A stretch of 64,000 nt of DNA from Actinomadura sp. NBRC 104425. Lineage in GTDB: Bacteria > Actinomycetota > Actinomycetes > Streptosporangiales > Streptosporangiaceae. The notes under the pieces were generated by a model. It searched no databases. It saw only the letters and a program-made list of their open reading frames with translations, and was not told the DNA's origin. Each line of letters opens with the position of its first letter. Positions within the stretch are counted from its first letter, which is position 1. A program made the position numbers and the translations under genes. The stretch spans positions 62,001 through 126,000 of the forward strand of contig NZ_BSTN01000016.1 of assembly GCF_030269545.1 (NCBI RefSeq), given 5' to 3'. Below, in pieces: positions 16,501 to 23,754 of the stretch.

Positions 16501-16961
16501 AACAGGGGGAAGCCGACCTCGTCCGCCGCGGCGAGCTCCTCCCCCGGCGCGGGGGTGGCCGACCGCAGCACCGGCAGCCCCGCCCGCCGGGCCGCCTCCA
16601 CCGCCTCGATTTTGTTGCCCGCCAGGCGCAGCACCCGCGCGGGCGGGCCCACGAACGTCAGCCCGTTGCGCTCGCACGCCTCGGCCAGTTCGGGGCTCTC
16701 GGCCAGGAACCCGTAGCCCGGGTACACCGCGTCCGCCCCCACCCGCAGCGCCGTGGCGACGATTCCGTCCACGTCGAGGTAGGCCCGGACGGGGTGGCCG
16801 TGTTCACCGATCTCGTAGGCCTCGTCGGCCTTCTGCCGGTGCAGCGAGAGGCGGTCCTCGTACGCGTACACCGCGACACTGGCGATGCCCAGCTCGTAGG
16901 CGGCGCGGAAGGCCCGTACGGCGATCTCGCCCCGGTTGGCGACGAGCAGCTTGTTCAACAC
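13590..16961 (-). CDS. pyc: Pyruvate carboxylase
   Basis: Full-length (1123 residues) biotin enzyme carboxylating pyruvate to oxaloacetate, the main anaplerotic reaction. The biotin carboxylase ATP-grasp part (about 1-455) starts NKLLVANRGEIAVRAFRAA and contains KAAAGGGGRG and FIEMNPRIQVEHTVTEEVTG. The carboxyltransferase TIM barrel (about 520-820) starts TDTTFRDAHQSLLATR and holds the metal-binding HLHTHDTAGG. The C-terminal biotinyl domain has EAMKMEA (about 1088), whose Lys carries biotin. All three domains are in one chain, as in most actinobacteria. It starts with GTG at 16961 or TTG at 16958, after GGGAG. Single-gene unit with a terminator behind it. Confidence 0.96.
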   Translation of the reverse strand: MLNKLLVANRGEIAVRAFRAAYELGIASVAVYAYEDRLSLHRQKADEAYEIGEHGHPVRAYLDVDGIVATALRVGADAVYPGYGFLAESPELAEACERNGLTFVGPPARVLRLAGNKIEAVEAARRAGLPVLRSATPAPGEELAAADEVGFPLFVKAAAGGGGRGLRRVDRREELLAAVETARREAQTAFGDPTVFLEQAVDRPRHIEVQVLADAAGHVVHLRERDCSVQRRHQKVVEIAPAPRLDAAVVQRLCRDAVAFAEAIGYVNAGTVEFLVDASGRHVFIEMNPRIQVEHTVTEEVTGIDLVQSQLRVAGGETLEDLGIAQQNVTVSGYAVQCRITTEDPANDFRPDTGRISAYRSPGGAGVRLDTGTAHAGAVVTPHFDSLLVKLTCRGRTLEEAVRRARRAVTEFRIRGVATNIPFLRAVLDDAEFRAGGVTTSYIADHPELLTARSSGDRATRLVRYLADVTVNKPHGDAPTDLDPRGKLPPLDLEGPVPEGSRDLLLALGPRAFAERLRAQSALAVTDTTFRDAHQSLLATRVRTYDLVAAAPYMARMTPQLLSLEAWGGATYDVALRFLSESPWDRLAAIREAAPNLCIQMLLRGANTVGYTPYPESVTRAFVAEAARTGVDIFRVFDALNDVERMRPAIDAVLETHALAEGTLCYTADLSSPAEKVYTLDYYLRLAERLVEAGVHVLCIKDMAGLLRAPAARTLVSALRQRFDLPVHLHTHDTAGGQLATYLAAVEAGVDAVDGAAAPLSGTTSQPPLQAIVAHTDATERATGLDLGALTAMEPYWEAVRRLYAPFEMGLPSPTGRVYEHEIPGGQLSNLRQQAVALGLGDRFEEIERLYAAADRILGRLVKVTPSSKVVGDLALHLVAVGADPDDFAAHPERYDVPDSVVGFLHGELGDPPGGWPQPFRDRALSGRRYTPVRGELTEEEDKALAWPGVRDTLDRLLFPGPAREYREARAAYGDLSVVPTAAFLYGLQPGREVAIDLEPGVRVLAGLEAVGGLDEAGFRQVICTVNGQLRTLSVRDRSAAADAPPVERADPDEPGHVAAPFDGSVTLRVAKGERVAAGDVVATIEAMKMEAAITAAVGGTVTRLAVPEVSSVRAGDLLLVIS

Positions 16962-17252
16962 TGCGGTTCTCCCAGGAGTCGGGTATCCGGCGGCGCGAGG
17001 CCGCCCGGAGCGACGGCCTCCCGGGCTCGTCGTCGAGCGCGCTCAACATAACCCGCCACCGCCCCCGGGGGAACAGGCGCGAAGGTAGGTCTCATCACAC
17101 CGGCGGGGGCCACGACGGGCCGCCGGCGGCGGCCGGAGAGAATATGAGCGGAGACTCGGAATAGACGCGCCGATCGTGGGGTTACACCAACAGCAAGTGC
17201 AAGATCCGATGTTGCGGGTACCACCGCATTCCTAGGTCGCAGGAGGTCCACG

Positions 17253-17432
17253 ATGCCCAGCAGCATCCCCAGACCGCGTCCGAACCGCTCCAACAAGCAC
17301 ATCAAGACCACCTCGCTGCGCGCCCTCGCGGTGGCGGCGCGGCTGGAACGGCAGCACGACCGGGAGGCTCCACCGGGTGAGAACGGCCGGGCGGAGCGAC
17401 GGCAGCCGCGCCGAACCCCCGACCCGGCCTGA
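17253..17432 (+). CDS. Small basic protein, 59 aa
   Basis: A short frame with one of the best ribosome-binding sites in the window, AGGAGGTCCACG before the ATG at 17253. The product is Arg/Pro-rich: MPSSIPRPRPNRSNKHIKTT, then a short helix SLRALAVAARLERQHDRE and a basic, proline-containing tail ending TPDPA. There is no membrane span or signal peptide. A perfect 12-bp hairpin follows 16 bp after the stop, so the gene is a complete, isolated transcription unit. I do not recognise the family; a nucleic-acid-binding or structural role is only a guess from the charge. Confidence 0.6.
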   Translation: MPSSIPRPRPNRSNKHIKTTSLRALAVAARLERQHDREAPPGENGRAERRQPRRTPDPA

Positions 17433-17448
17433 CTTGTAGCGGACACCT

Positions 17449-17489
17449 GGAGCCTCCGGGGCGGCGCACGCCGTCGTCCCGGAGGCTCC
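17449..17489. terminator. 12-bp perfect hairpin
   Basis: GGAGCCTCCGGG at 17449-17460 pairs with CCCGGAGGCTCC at 17478-17489, directly after the 59-aa gene. Strong stem, no T-tract. Confidence 0.7.
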
Positions 17490-17640
17490 CGCGTTCTCGT
17501 GCCGCGGCCGGTGGCGCACCGCATCCGCGCGTTCACGTGGCGGGGGCGGATGGTCTCATCTGCCCGTCTTCCGCAGCACATGCCGCCATCGGCACATAGT
17601 CTGACTAGGCACTGTGTCCGATGCGACGGAAGAGAGTGGT

Positions 17641-19491
17641 GTGACGGACCAGACGATGCCGGACGTCCGTCCGCTGCGGCCGGGCGATCCGACCCGGCTG
17701 GGCGAGTACGAGATCGTCGGCCGCCTCGGCCAGGGCGGGCAGGGCGCGGTCTTCCTCGCCCGTCCGCCCGGCGGCGCCGACCCCGTCGCCATCAAGCTGC
17801 TGCACTCCGGGGAGGCGGTGGACGACGCGGCGCGGGCCCGGTTCGTGCGGGAGCTGGCGGTCGCCAAGCGGGTCGCGCGCTTTTGCACCGCGCAGGTCCT
17901 GGACGCCGACGTGGCGGGCGACCAGCCCTACATCGTCAGCGAGTACGTCCCCGGGCGGTCACTGTACCGGCTGGTGCAGGAGGAGGGGCCGCGCACCGGG
18001 GGCGCGCTGGAACGGCTGGCCATCAGCACGCTGACCGCTCTGATCGCCATCCACCAGGCAGGCATCGTGCACCGCGACTTCAAGCCGCAGAACGTGATGA
18101 TGGGGCCGGACGGCCCGCGGGTGATCGACTTCGGGGTGGCCCGGGCGCTGGACGCGGCGGGCGAGACGCAGAACGTCGGCACCCCCTCCTACATGTCGCC
18201 GGAGCACTTCACCGGGGACGAGGTGGGCCCGGCCTCCGACATGTTCGCCTGGGGCACCACGATGGTGTTCGCCGCCAACGGCCATCCCGCCTTCGGCAAC
18301 GACGACATGGCCGCGGTGATGCACCGCATCCTCACCGGCGAGCCCGACCTGGGGGCGTTGCCGAGCCCGCTGCGCGAGGTGGTCGCGGACTGCCTGGCCA
18401 AGGATCCCCGCAAGCGGCCCACGGCCCGCCAGGCCCAGGAGCGTCTGGTCGGAGTGACCACGGAGAGCACGACGCCGGGAATGGGGGCGGCGAGCGGCGC
18501 GGCCGCGGCTGTCGCACCGCGGGAGCCCGCAGCCCAGGGGGACTCACCGCAGGCGCCCGCATCCCAGGCATCTGCGCCCCAGGCCACCCCGTCACAGGCC
18601 ACCGTCCCGGACGGCGCCGTGGCGCCGACCATCCCGTACGCGCCGCAGAACGGTTCCTCCCAAGAGGCGGCCTCCCACCAGACCAATCCGCAGACCACCC
18701 CACAGACCAACCCCCAGACCAACCCCCAGACGACGCCGCAGCCGCCGCCGTTCGGCCCGTCGGCCCCACCGCCGAGCGGGGGTGGCCGCACGACGCACAA
18801 GGGCAAGCGCCTCGTCCCCCTGATCGCGGCCGCCGCGGTCGTCGCCGTGGTGGGAGGCGGCTCGGTCTGGGCGGCCACCCGTTCGGGCGGCGGGGGAAGC
18901 GGCGGGGACAGCGCCGCCGTCGGCAACCCGCAGAGCGAGCAGACCCAGGGAGACGGTGCGGGCTCCGGCAGCAGGCTCAACGCCCCGAGCAACCGCCCCG
19001 GCAGCGCGTCCGGGTCCCCGCAGCAGACGCCCGGCACGGCGAACGGCAAGAAGGGGCAGTCCGACCAGGGCGGCCAGAGCCAGCAGCAGAGGCGTTCCGG
19101 GGGAGGGCAGACCACCCCCGGGACGGGCGGCGGTGGCGGCAGCACGACCGGCCCGACCAAGGAGCCCGCCAACAAGTACACCCCGCAGCAGGTCTGCAAC
19201 TCCGGTTCGCACGGCGGCGGCTACTACGTGCAGCGCTCCCTCTCCGTCTCCGGGGGGAGGGCGTACCTGCTCTACAACAGTTCGGGGTACAACTGCGCCG
19301 TCCTGATGAAGACGCGCAACGTGGGTACGCGGTCGCAGGTGTCGGTGTGGATCCAGCGCCAGGGCGGCGGGCAGGTGACCGACAGCGGATCGTACGCCTG
19401 GTACGCGGGGCCGGTGTACGTGAAGGCCCCGGGAGTGTGCGTGCGCTTCGGCAGCGGCGGAGCGGCCGCCCCGTACGGCAACTGCGGATGA
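17641..19491 (+). CDS. Membrane Ser/Thr protein kinase with SapA-like ectodomain
   Basis: A 616-residue Hanks-type kinase. The glycine loop is GQGGQGAVFLA (about 30-40), Lys52 is in VAIKLL, the catalytic loop HRDFKPQN (144-151) has Phe where Leu is usual, DFG is at 163-165, and SPE ends the activation loop. A low-complexity Ala/Gln/Pro linker (tandem NPQT units encoded by a 12-bp repeat) leads to one membrane span (about 388-410) and a Gly/Ser/Gln-rich stalk. The last ~107 residues (from NKYTPQQVC) carry four Cys and the motif AGPVYVKAPGVCVRFG, which resembles the actinomycete spore-associated protein A family. The kinase would thus sense something outside through that domain. GTG at 17641 with GGAAGAGAG; an earlier GTG at 17614 lacks a site. 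Confidence 0.88.
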   Translation: MTDQTMPDVRPLRPGDPTRLGEYEIVGRLGQGGQGAVFLARPPGGADPVAIKLLHSGEAVDDAARARFVRELAVAKRVARFCTAQVLDADVAGDQPYIVSEYVPGRSLYRLVQEEGPRTGGALERLAISTLTALIAIHQAGIVHRDFKPQNVMMGPDGPRVIDFGVARALDAAGETQNVGTPSYMSPEHFTGDEVGPASDMFAWGTTMVFAANGHPAFGNDDMAAVMHRILTGEPDLGALPSPLREVVADCLAKDPRKRPTARQAQERLVGVTTESTTPGMGAASGAAAAVAPREPAAQGDSPQAPASQASAPQATPSQATVPDGAVAPTIPYAPQNGSSQEAASHQTNPQTTPQTNPQTNPQTTPQPPPFGPSAPPPSGGGRTTHKGKRLVPLIAAAAVVAVVGGGSVWAATRSGGGGSGGDSAAVGNPQSEQTQGDGAGSGSRLNAPSNRPGSASGSPQQTPGTANGKKGQSDQGGQSQQQRRSGGGQTTPGTGGGGGSTTGPTKEPANKYTPQQVCNSGSHGGGYYVQRSLSVSGGRAYLLYNSSGYNCAVLMKTRNVGTRSQVSVWIQRQGGGQVTDSGSYAWYAGPVYVKAPGVCVRFGSGGAAAPYGNCG

Positions 19492-19510
19492 ACCGGTGAC
19501 CGCCCGGTGA

Positions 19511-19558
19511 GGCAGTTGCAAGACCACGTCAGCGGGAGGACGTGGTCTTGCAACTGCC
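19511..19558. terminator. 20-bp perfect hairpin
   Basis: GGCAGTTGCAAGACCACGTC at 19511-19530 is exactly complementary to 19539-19558, with an 8-nt loop. It lies between the kinase gene (+) and the DUF397 gene (-) and should terminate both. The stem is unusually long and perfect and lacks a T-tract. Confidence 0.75.
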
Positions 19559-19592
19559 CCCGTGAGGGGTCCCGCGGGCCGGGCCGCGGGCG

Positions 19593-19886
19593 TCAGTTGC
19601 GTGCGGCGATCAGATTGTCGAAGTCCCCCTCCTTGGCGCCGAGGATCAGCGCCTCGATCTCCGGACGCGTGTAGATCAGCGCCGGGCCCTCCGGATGGCG
19701 GGAGTTGCGCATGGCCACCCGTCCACCGGGGAGTTCGGCGATTTCCACGCAGTTGCCCTGCGAGTTGCTGCGCCGGGACTTCAGCCAGCGGGCCCCGTGC
19801 AGCTTGGTGGCGGGCATGCCGTTGTACGCGGCCGGGACGCAGGAGGCCGCCGAGGGACTGTTGCCGTTGTCGGTCGGGAGCATCAT
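19593..19886 (-). CDS. DUF397 family protein
   Basis: A 97-residue DUF397 protein: GARWLKSRRSNSQGNCVEIA, VAMRNSRHPEGPALIYT and a C-terminal EIEALILGAKEGDFDNL match the family. DUF397 proteins are encoded in large numbers in Streptomyces and relatives, beside an Scr1-type XRE regulator and an RsbW-like ATPase (whiJ/abaA-like groups). They influence development and antibiotic production there, with mechanism largely unknown. The start overlaps the XRE stop by 4 bp (ATGA), so the two are co-translated. Confidence 0.9.
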   Translation of the reverse strand: MMLPTDNGNSPSAASCVPAAYNGMPATKLHGARWLKSRRSNSQGNCVEIAELPGGRVAMRNSRHPEGPALIYTRPEIEALILGAKEGDFDNLIAARN

Positions 19887-20755
19887 GTCTCTCTGAGAAG
19901 GTCACCGAGAAGCTCGACGGTGCGCTCAGGTGTCGCACTGTCGACGCACAGGCGTTCCATGGCCTGCAGGTAGGTGTCGACGTCGTCGCGCTTGTCCAGG
20001 TACATCGCGCCGGTGAGGTTCTCCACGTAAACCACGTCCGGCAGGTCCTGCTCGGGGAAGCGCAGGATGGTGAAGGCCCCGCCCTCGGCGGCGTGCCCGC
20101 CGAAGCGGAACGGCATGACCTGGATGGTGACGTTGGGCAGCTTCGACATTTCGATGAGATGCTCGAACTGGCCCCGCATCACTTCAGGCCCGCCGATGGG
20201 CCGCCGCAGCGCCGCCTCGTCCAGCACCGCCCACAGCCGGGGCGCGTTGGGACCGGTGAGGCGCTCCTGCCGCTGCAGGCGAAGCCCGACGCGCTGGTCG
20301 ATCTCGTGTTCGGGGGCGCCGGCGTTGCCGAGCCGGATGACCGCCCGGGCGTACCCCTCCGACTGCAGCAGTCCGGGGACGAACTGCAGCTCGTAGGTTC
20401 GGATCAGGGTCGCCGACTCCTCCAGGCCCACGTAGGTCTGGAACCAGCTGGGCAGCACGTCGCTGTAGCGGTGCCACCATCCCGGGGTGTTGGCCTCCCG
20501 CGCGAGCTGTACCAGCGCCTCCCGCTCGGTGGGGTTGGTGACGCCGTACAGCGTGAGCAGGTCTTCAACGTCGCGCTCTTTGAAGCTGACCCGCCCGAGC
20601 TCCAGTCGGCTGATCTTCGACTCGGACGCCCGGATGACATAGCCGGCTTCCTGGCGGCTCACGCCCTTCGCCTCACGCAGGCGGCGCAGTTGTGAGCCGA
20701 GCAGGATCCGACGCACCGTGGACCCGGTTCCCGGCGTCTCTGGAGTCACGCCCAA
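19883..20755 (-). CDS. XRE-family regulator with DUF5753 (Scr1 type)
   Basis: A 290-residue transcription factor. The N-terminal helix-turn-helix (about 15-70) reads LGSQLRRLREAKGVSRQEAG and SESKISRLELGR. The remaining ~200 residues are the DUF5753 domain, seen in the WWHRYSDVLPSWFQTYVGLE and VPGLLQSEGYARAVI segments that define the Scr1 group. Together with the overlapping DUF397 gene and the divergent RsbW-like ATPase gene it forms the standard actinomycete three-gene set. It probably represses or activates the shared 240-bp divergent promoter region (20756-20995). There TGCACGTGCA and a nearby second TGCATTAG element could be operator halves. Confidence 0.9.
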   Translation of the reverse strand: MGVTPETPGTGSTVRRILLGSQLRRLREAKGVSRQEAGYVIRASESKISRLELGRVSFKERDVEDLLTLYGVTNPTEREALVQLAREANTPGWWHRYSDVLPSWFQTYVGLEESATLIRTYELQFVPGLLQSEGYARAVIRLGNAGAPEHEIDQRVGLRLQRQERLTGPNAPRLWAVLDEAALRRPIGGPEVMRGQFEHLIEMSKLPNVTIQVMPFRFGGHAAEGGAFTILRFPEQDLPDVVYVENLTGAMYLDKRDDVDTYLQAMERLCVDSATPERTVELLGDLLRET

Positions 20756-20995
20756 CCTCCCGGCTACATGGCGGACAGCGGTTCCGGCAGTGCCGGAAAA
20801 TGTACTTAGTGTGCCACTGGGGTCGGTGTCCTGCGGCTACCTCCGATCCTCGGCGCACGGCGGCGCCTGTGTCTCGCTCTCCGGTGCGGATGCACGTGCA
20901 TTGGGCCTTGCATTAGCACGCTACGATGCGCAGGATAACGCACGAGACTTCCGAGCCACGGCTGCACAACGAGATCACTCTGCGGGGTCCGGGGA

Positions 20996-21745
20996 ATGAC
21001 GTCACGCCACGCGCACGACGACACACGTTGGGGTGCAACCCCCCTCGTGGAGTCGCCGGGCATACAGGACGATGCCGTGCAGTCGACGCCGGTCCCCGAA
21101 TCCGTGGACCTGCCCCCGTACCTCGACGAAGCCCTGCGGGCGCTGGTGGCGCCCACCGGACGCGCGGTCTCGTTCACGGTCGTGCCCGAGCCCGAGTCGG
21201 TCACCGAGGCGCGGCACTTCGCGATGTGCCGTCTGGACGACTGGGGCCTGCAGATGCTCGGCGAAGACGTAGGGCTCGTGGTCTCGGAACTGGTCACCAA
21301 CGCGCTGCGGCACAGCGGCGGCGGCACCGCGCACCAGGGCTCCGCCCGGCTCGACCCCACCCCCCACCGCGGCGCGGCGCCCTTTCGCGAGACGAACGGT
21401 TACCGCGACTGCCGGGACGTGACGGGCTACCGCACGTCCCCCTACGAGACCCGCTACGGGGCCTCGCACTACGAGGCCCCCCGTCCCTACAACGGGACGG
21501 GCTACCACCCGATCGATCCCCTGGGCTCCGCCCCCACCGCCATCCGGCTGCGGCTGCTCCACCAAGGGTCCTGGCTGCTGTGCGGAATCATGGACGCCAG
21601 TCCCGCGGCCCCCCGCCGCAAGGAGCCGGACTACATCGCCGAGACCGGACGGGGCCTTCACCTTGTCGAGTCGTTCAGCGAGCGATGGGGCTGGCGGGCC
21701 CTGCCGGGGGGCAAGGTGGTCTGGGCGCTGTTCCGCCGCCCCTAG
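20996..21745 (+). CDS. RsbW-like ATP-binding protein with Tyr-rich insertion
   Basis: A 249-residue protein with a GHKL ATPase (anti-sigma-kinase type) fold. N-box ELVTNALRHSGGG and G-box TGRGLHLVESFSERWGW are intact. Between them lies an insertion of about 60 residues rich in Tyr, Pro and Arg (for example GYRTSPYETRYGASHYEAPR) in the region of the ATP lid, absent from ordinary family members. The gene is divergent from the XRE/DUF397 pair and 118 bp before a STAS gene. It probably acts as a kinase or sequestering partner of a STAS or sigma protein. ATG at 20996; the ribosome-binding site is weak (GGGG), so the start is uncertain. Confidence 0.8.
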   Translation: MTSRHAHDDTRWGATPLVESPGIQDDAVQSTPVPESVDLPPYLDEALRALVAPTGRAVSFTVVPEPESVTEARHFAMCRLDDWGLQMLGEDVGLVVSELVTNALRHSGGGTAHQGSARLDPTPHRGAAPFRETNGYRDCRDVTGYRTSPYETRYGASHYEAPRPYNGTGYHPIDPLGSAPTAIRLRLLHQGSWLLCGIMDASPAAPRRKEPDYIAETGRGLHLVESFSERWGWRALPGGKVVWALFRRP

Positions 21746-21863
21746 CCGCACGGGCCCGGCCGTCTCCCGGCCGCACCGCCCCGCGGCGGTATGGAGCGAG
21801 GGTCCTGGGGATAACCCGCGTACGCGGGGTATAGGGCCCATCTCAGCGAACAGGGAGAAAGCG

Positions 21864-22265
21864 GTGGAATTCGCCGTCGACCGCCGGGTCGAGAAAGACC
21901 TCACCATCGTCAAGATCAGCGGGGAAGTCGACGTCTTCACCAGCCCCCGGCTGCGCGAGACGCTGCTGGACATCATCGACGAGGGCGGCGTGCACCTGGT
22001 CATCGACCTGGGCGAGGTCACCTTCCTGGACTCCACCGGCCTCGGCGTGCTGGTGGGCATCTACCACCGGCTGCGCGGCCGGGACGGCACCATGGCGTTC
22101 GTCGGCGTCAACGACCGGGTGCGCCGCGTCTTCCACGTCACCCAGCTCACCAAGATCTTCGTGCTGCACCGCGACCTGGAGGAGGCGATCGCGGCCCACG
22201 AGTCGGCGATGGCCGCCCAGCGCGCCGGCGGCACCGGCGAGAGCGGCCCGCAGCCCACCGCCTGA
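21864..22265 (+). CDS. STAS-domain anti-sigma factor antagonist
   Basis: A 133-residue protein, almost entirely one STAS domain. It starts VEFAVDRRVEKDLTIVKISG and contains FLDSTGLGVLVG, whose Ser is the site phosphorylated by RsbW-type kinases. In partner switching the unphosphorylated form binds the anti-sigma kinase and frees the sigma factor. GTG at 21864 after GGGAG. The neighbouring RsbW-like ATPase and the PP2C phosphatases at 30.2 and 35.7 kb are candidate kinase and phosphatases. Confidence 0.9.
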   Translation: MEFAVDRRVEKDLTIVKISGEVDVFTSPRLRETLLDIIDEGGVHLVIDLGEVTFLDSTGLGVLVGIYHRLRGRDGTMAFVGVNDRVRRVFHVTQLTKIFVLHRDLEEAIAAHESAMAAQRAGGTGESGPQPTA

Positions 22266-22497
22266 CGCCCCGGCACCGCCCCTCTCCCCTGCTACCGCCG
22301 CGTCCTTTCCCCTACGGCCGCATCCGGCTTCCCCGGGGGGCACGACACGGCCGCCCGCCGCCGCGGTCGCTCCCGTCTCCGCGGCCCGCGCGACCCGGTA
22401 CGGTGAACAGGAGATCAAGCCCGCCGCCGTGGCCGGTTCCGCCGACGCGCGCGGGGCTGTCGTCGACGACCGACCATCGACCGGACGGGAGCGCTCC

Positions 22498-23754
22498 GTG
22501 GCAGAACAGCCGCTGCATGAGCACACGCTCGGCAATGGCCTGCGCGTGGTGGTCTGCGAGGACCACGTCGTACCGCTGGCCGCCGTGAACATCTGGTACG
22601 GGGTGGGCTCGCGGCACGAGCAGGCCGGGCGCACCGGCCTGGCGCACCTCTTCGAGCACCTGATGTTCCAGGGCTCGGCCAACGTCGCCGAGGGCGAGCA
22701 CGCCGCTCTCCTGGAGAGCGCCGGAGCCACCTTCAACGCCAGCACGTCGTTCGAGCGCACCAACTACTACGAGACGGTCCCGGTCAGCCACCTGGAACTG
22801 GCGCTGTGGCTGGAGGCCGACCGCATGGGGACGCTCCCCGCCGCGCTGACCCAGGCCAACCTCGACAACCAGCGCGACGTGGTGAAGAACGAGCGCCGCC
22901 AGCGCTACGACAACCAGCCCTACGGCACCGCGTTCGAGCGGCTGTGCGCACTGACGTTCCCCGACGGCCACCCGTACGCGCACACCCCCATCGGGTCCAT
23001 GGAGGACCTGGACGCCACCACGCTCGAAGACTGCGCCGAGTTCTTCGCCACCTGGTACGCCCCCGGCAACGCGGTGCTGTCCATCGTCGGCGACGTCGAT
23101 CCCGACGAGACCCTGGCGGCGGTGGAGCGCTACTTCGGCGGCCTCCCCGCCGGGCCGCAGACGCCGCCCGCCCGTCCGGGCGACCTGGGCCCGCTGACCG
23201 AGGTCAAGGCCGAGGCGGTGGACGAGGAGGTGCCCTCCCCCGCCTACTTCGCCATGTTCACGCTGCCGTCCGACGGCGGCGCCGACGTCGAGGCCGCCGA
23301 GCTCGCCGTGGACATCCTCGGCGGCGGCTCCGGGTCGCGCCTGTACGACCGGATGGTGCGGCGCGACCAGATCGCCACGGAGGTGTGGGCCGGGGTGACG
23401 CGGCTGGCCTCGGGCCCCTCCCTGGCGCTGGTGGAGGCGATCGGCCCGGACACCGGCCGGATCGCCGAGGTGCTGGACGAGGAGCTGGCCCGGTTCGCCG
23501 AGCAGGGCCCGGACGCCGACGAGACCGCCCGCGCCACCGCGCAGGCCGAGCGCGGCTTCCTTGAGCAGACCGAGACGGTGACGGGGCTGGCCAACGCGCT
23601 GTCGCAGAACGCCACCCAGTTCGGCGACCCGGGACGGGTGTTCACCGCGCCCGAGCGCGCCGCGGCCGTCACCGCCGAGCAGATCACCGCGATGGCGCGG
23701 CGCTGGCTGGCGCCCGGCGCCCGGACCGTCCTGACGTACGGAGGTGCCTCTTGA
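22498..23754 (+). CDS. M16 zinc metallopeptidase, catalytic subunit
   Basis: A 418-residue pitrilysin/MPP-like peptidase. The inverted zinc motif HLFEH is at about 50-54, and a downstream Glu lies in the NQRDVVKNERRQRYDN region, as in active M16B subunits. GTG at 22498 with GGGAG. It overlaps the next M16 gene by 4 bp and the two should form a heterodimer, as in bacterial M16B pairs, degrading peptides in a closed chamber. Cytosolic; no signal peptide. Confidence 0.92.
   Translation: MAEQPLHEHTLGNGLRVVVCEDHVVPLAAVNIWYGVGSRHEQAGRTGLAHLFEHLMFQGSANVAEGEHAALLESAGATFNASTSFERTNYYETVPVSHLELALWLEADRMGTLPAALTQANLDNQRDVVKNERRQRYDNQPYGTAFERLCALTFPDGHPYAHTPIGSMEDLDATTLEDCAEFFATWYAPGNAVLSIVGDVDPDETLAAVERYFGGLPAGPQTPPARPGDLGPLTEVKAEAVDEEVPSPAYFAMFTLPSDGGADVEAAELAVDILGGGSGSRLYDRMVRRDQIATEVWAGVTRLASGPSLALVEAIGPDTGRIAEVLDEELARFAEQGPDADETARATAQAERGFLEQTETVTGLANALSQNATQFGDPGRVFTAPERAAAVTAEQITAMARRWLAPGARTVLTYGGAS

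Noticed and set aside
18660..18760. Short tandem repeats as a CRISPR-like array
   Set aside because: The 12-bp units encode the Gln/Pro/Thr linker of the kinase in frame, with no spacers and no cas genes.
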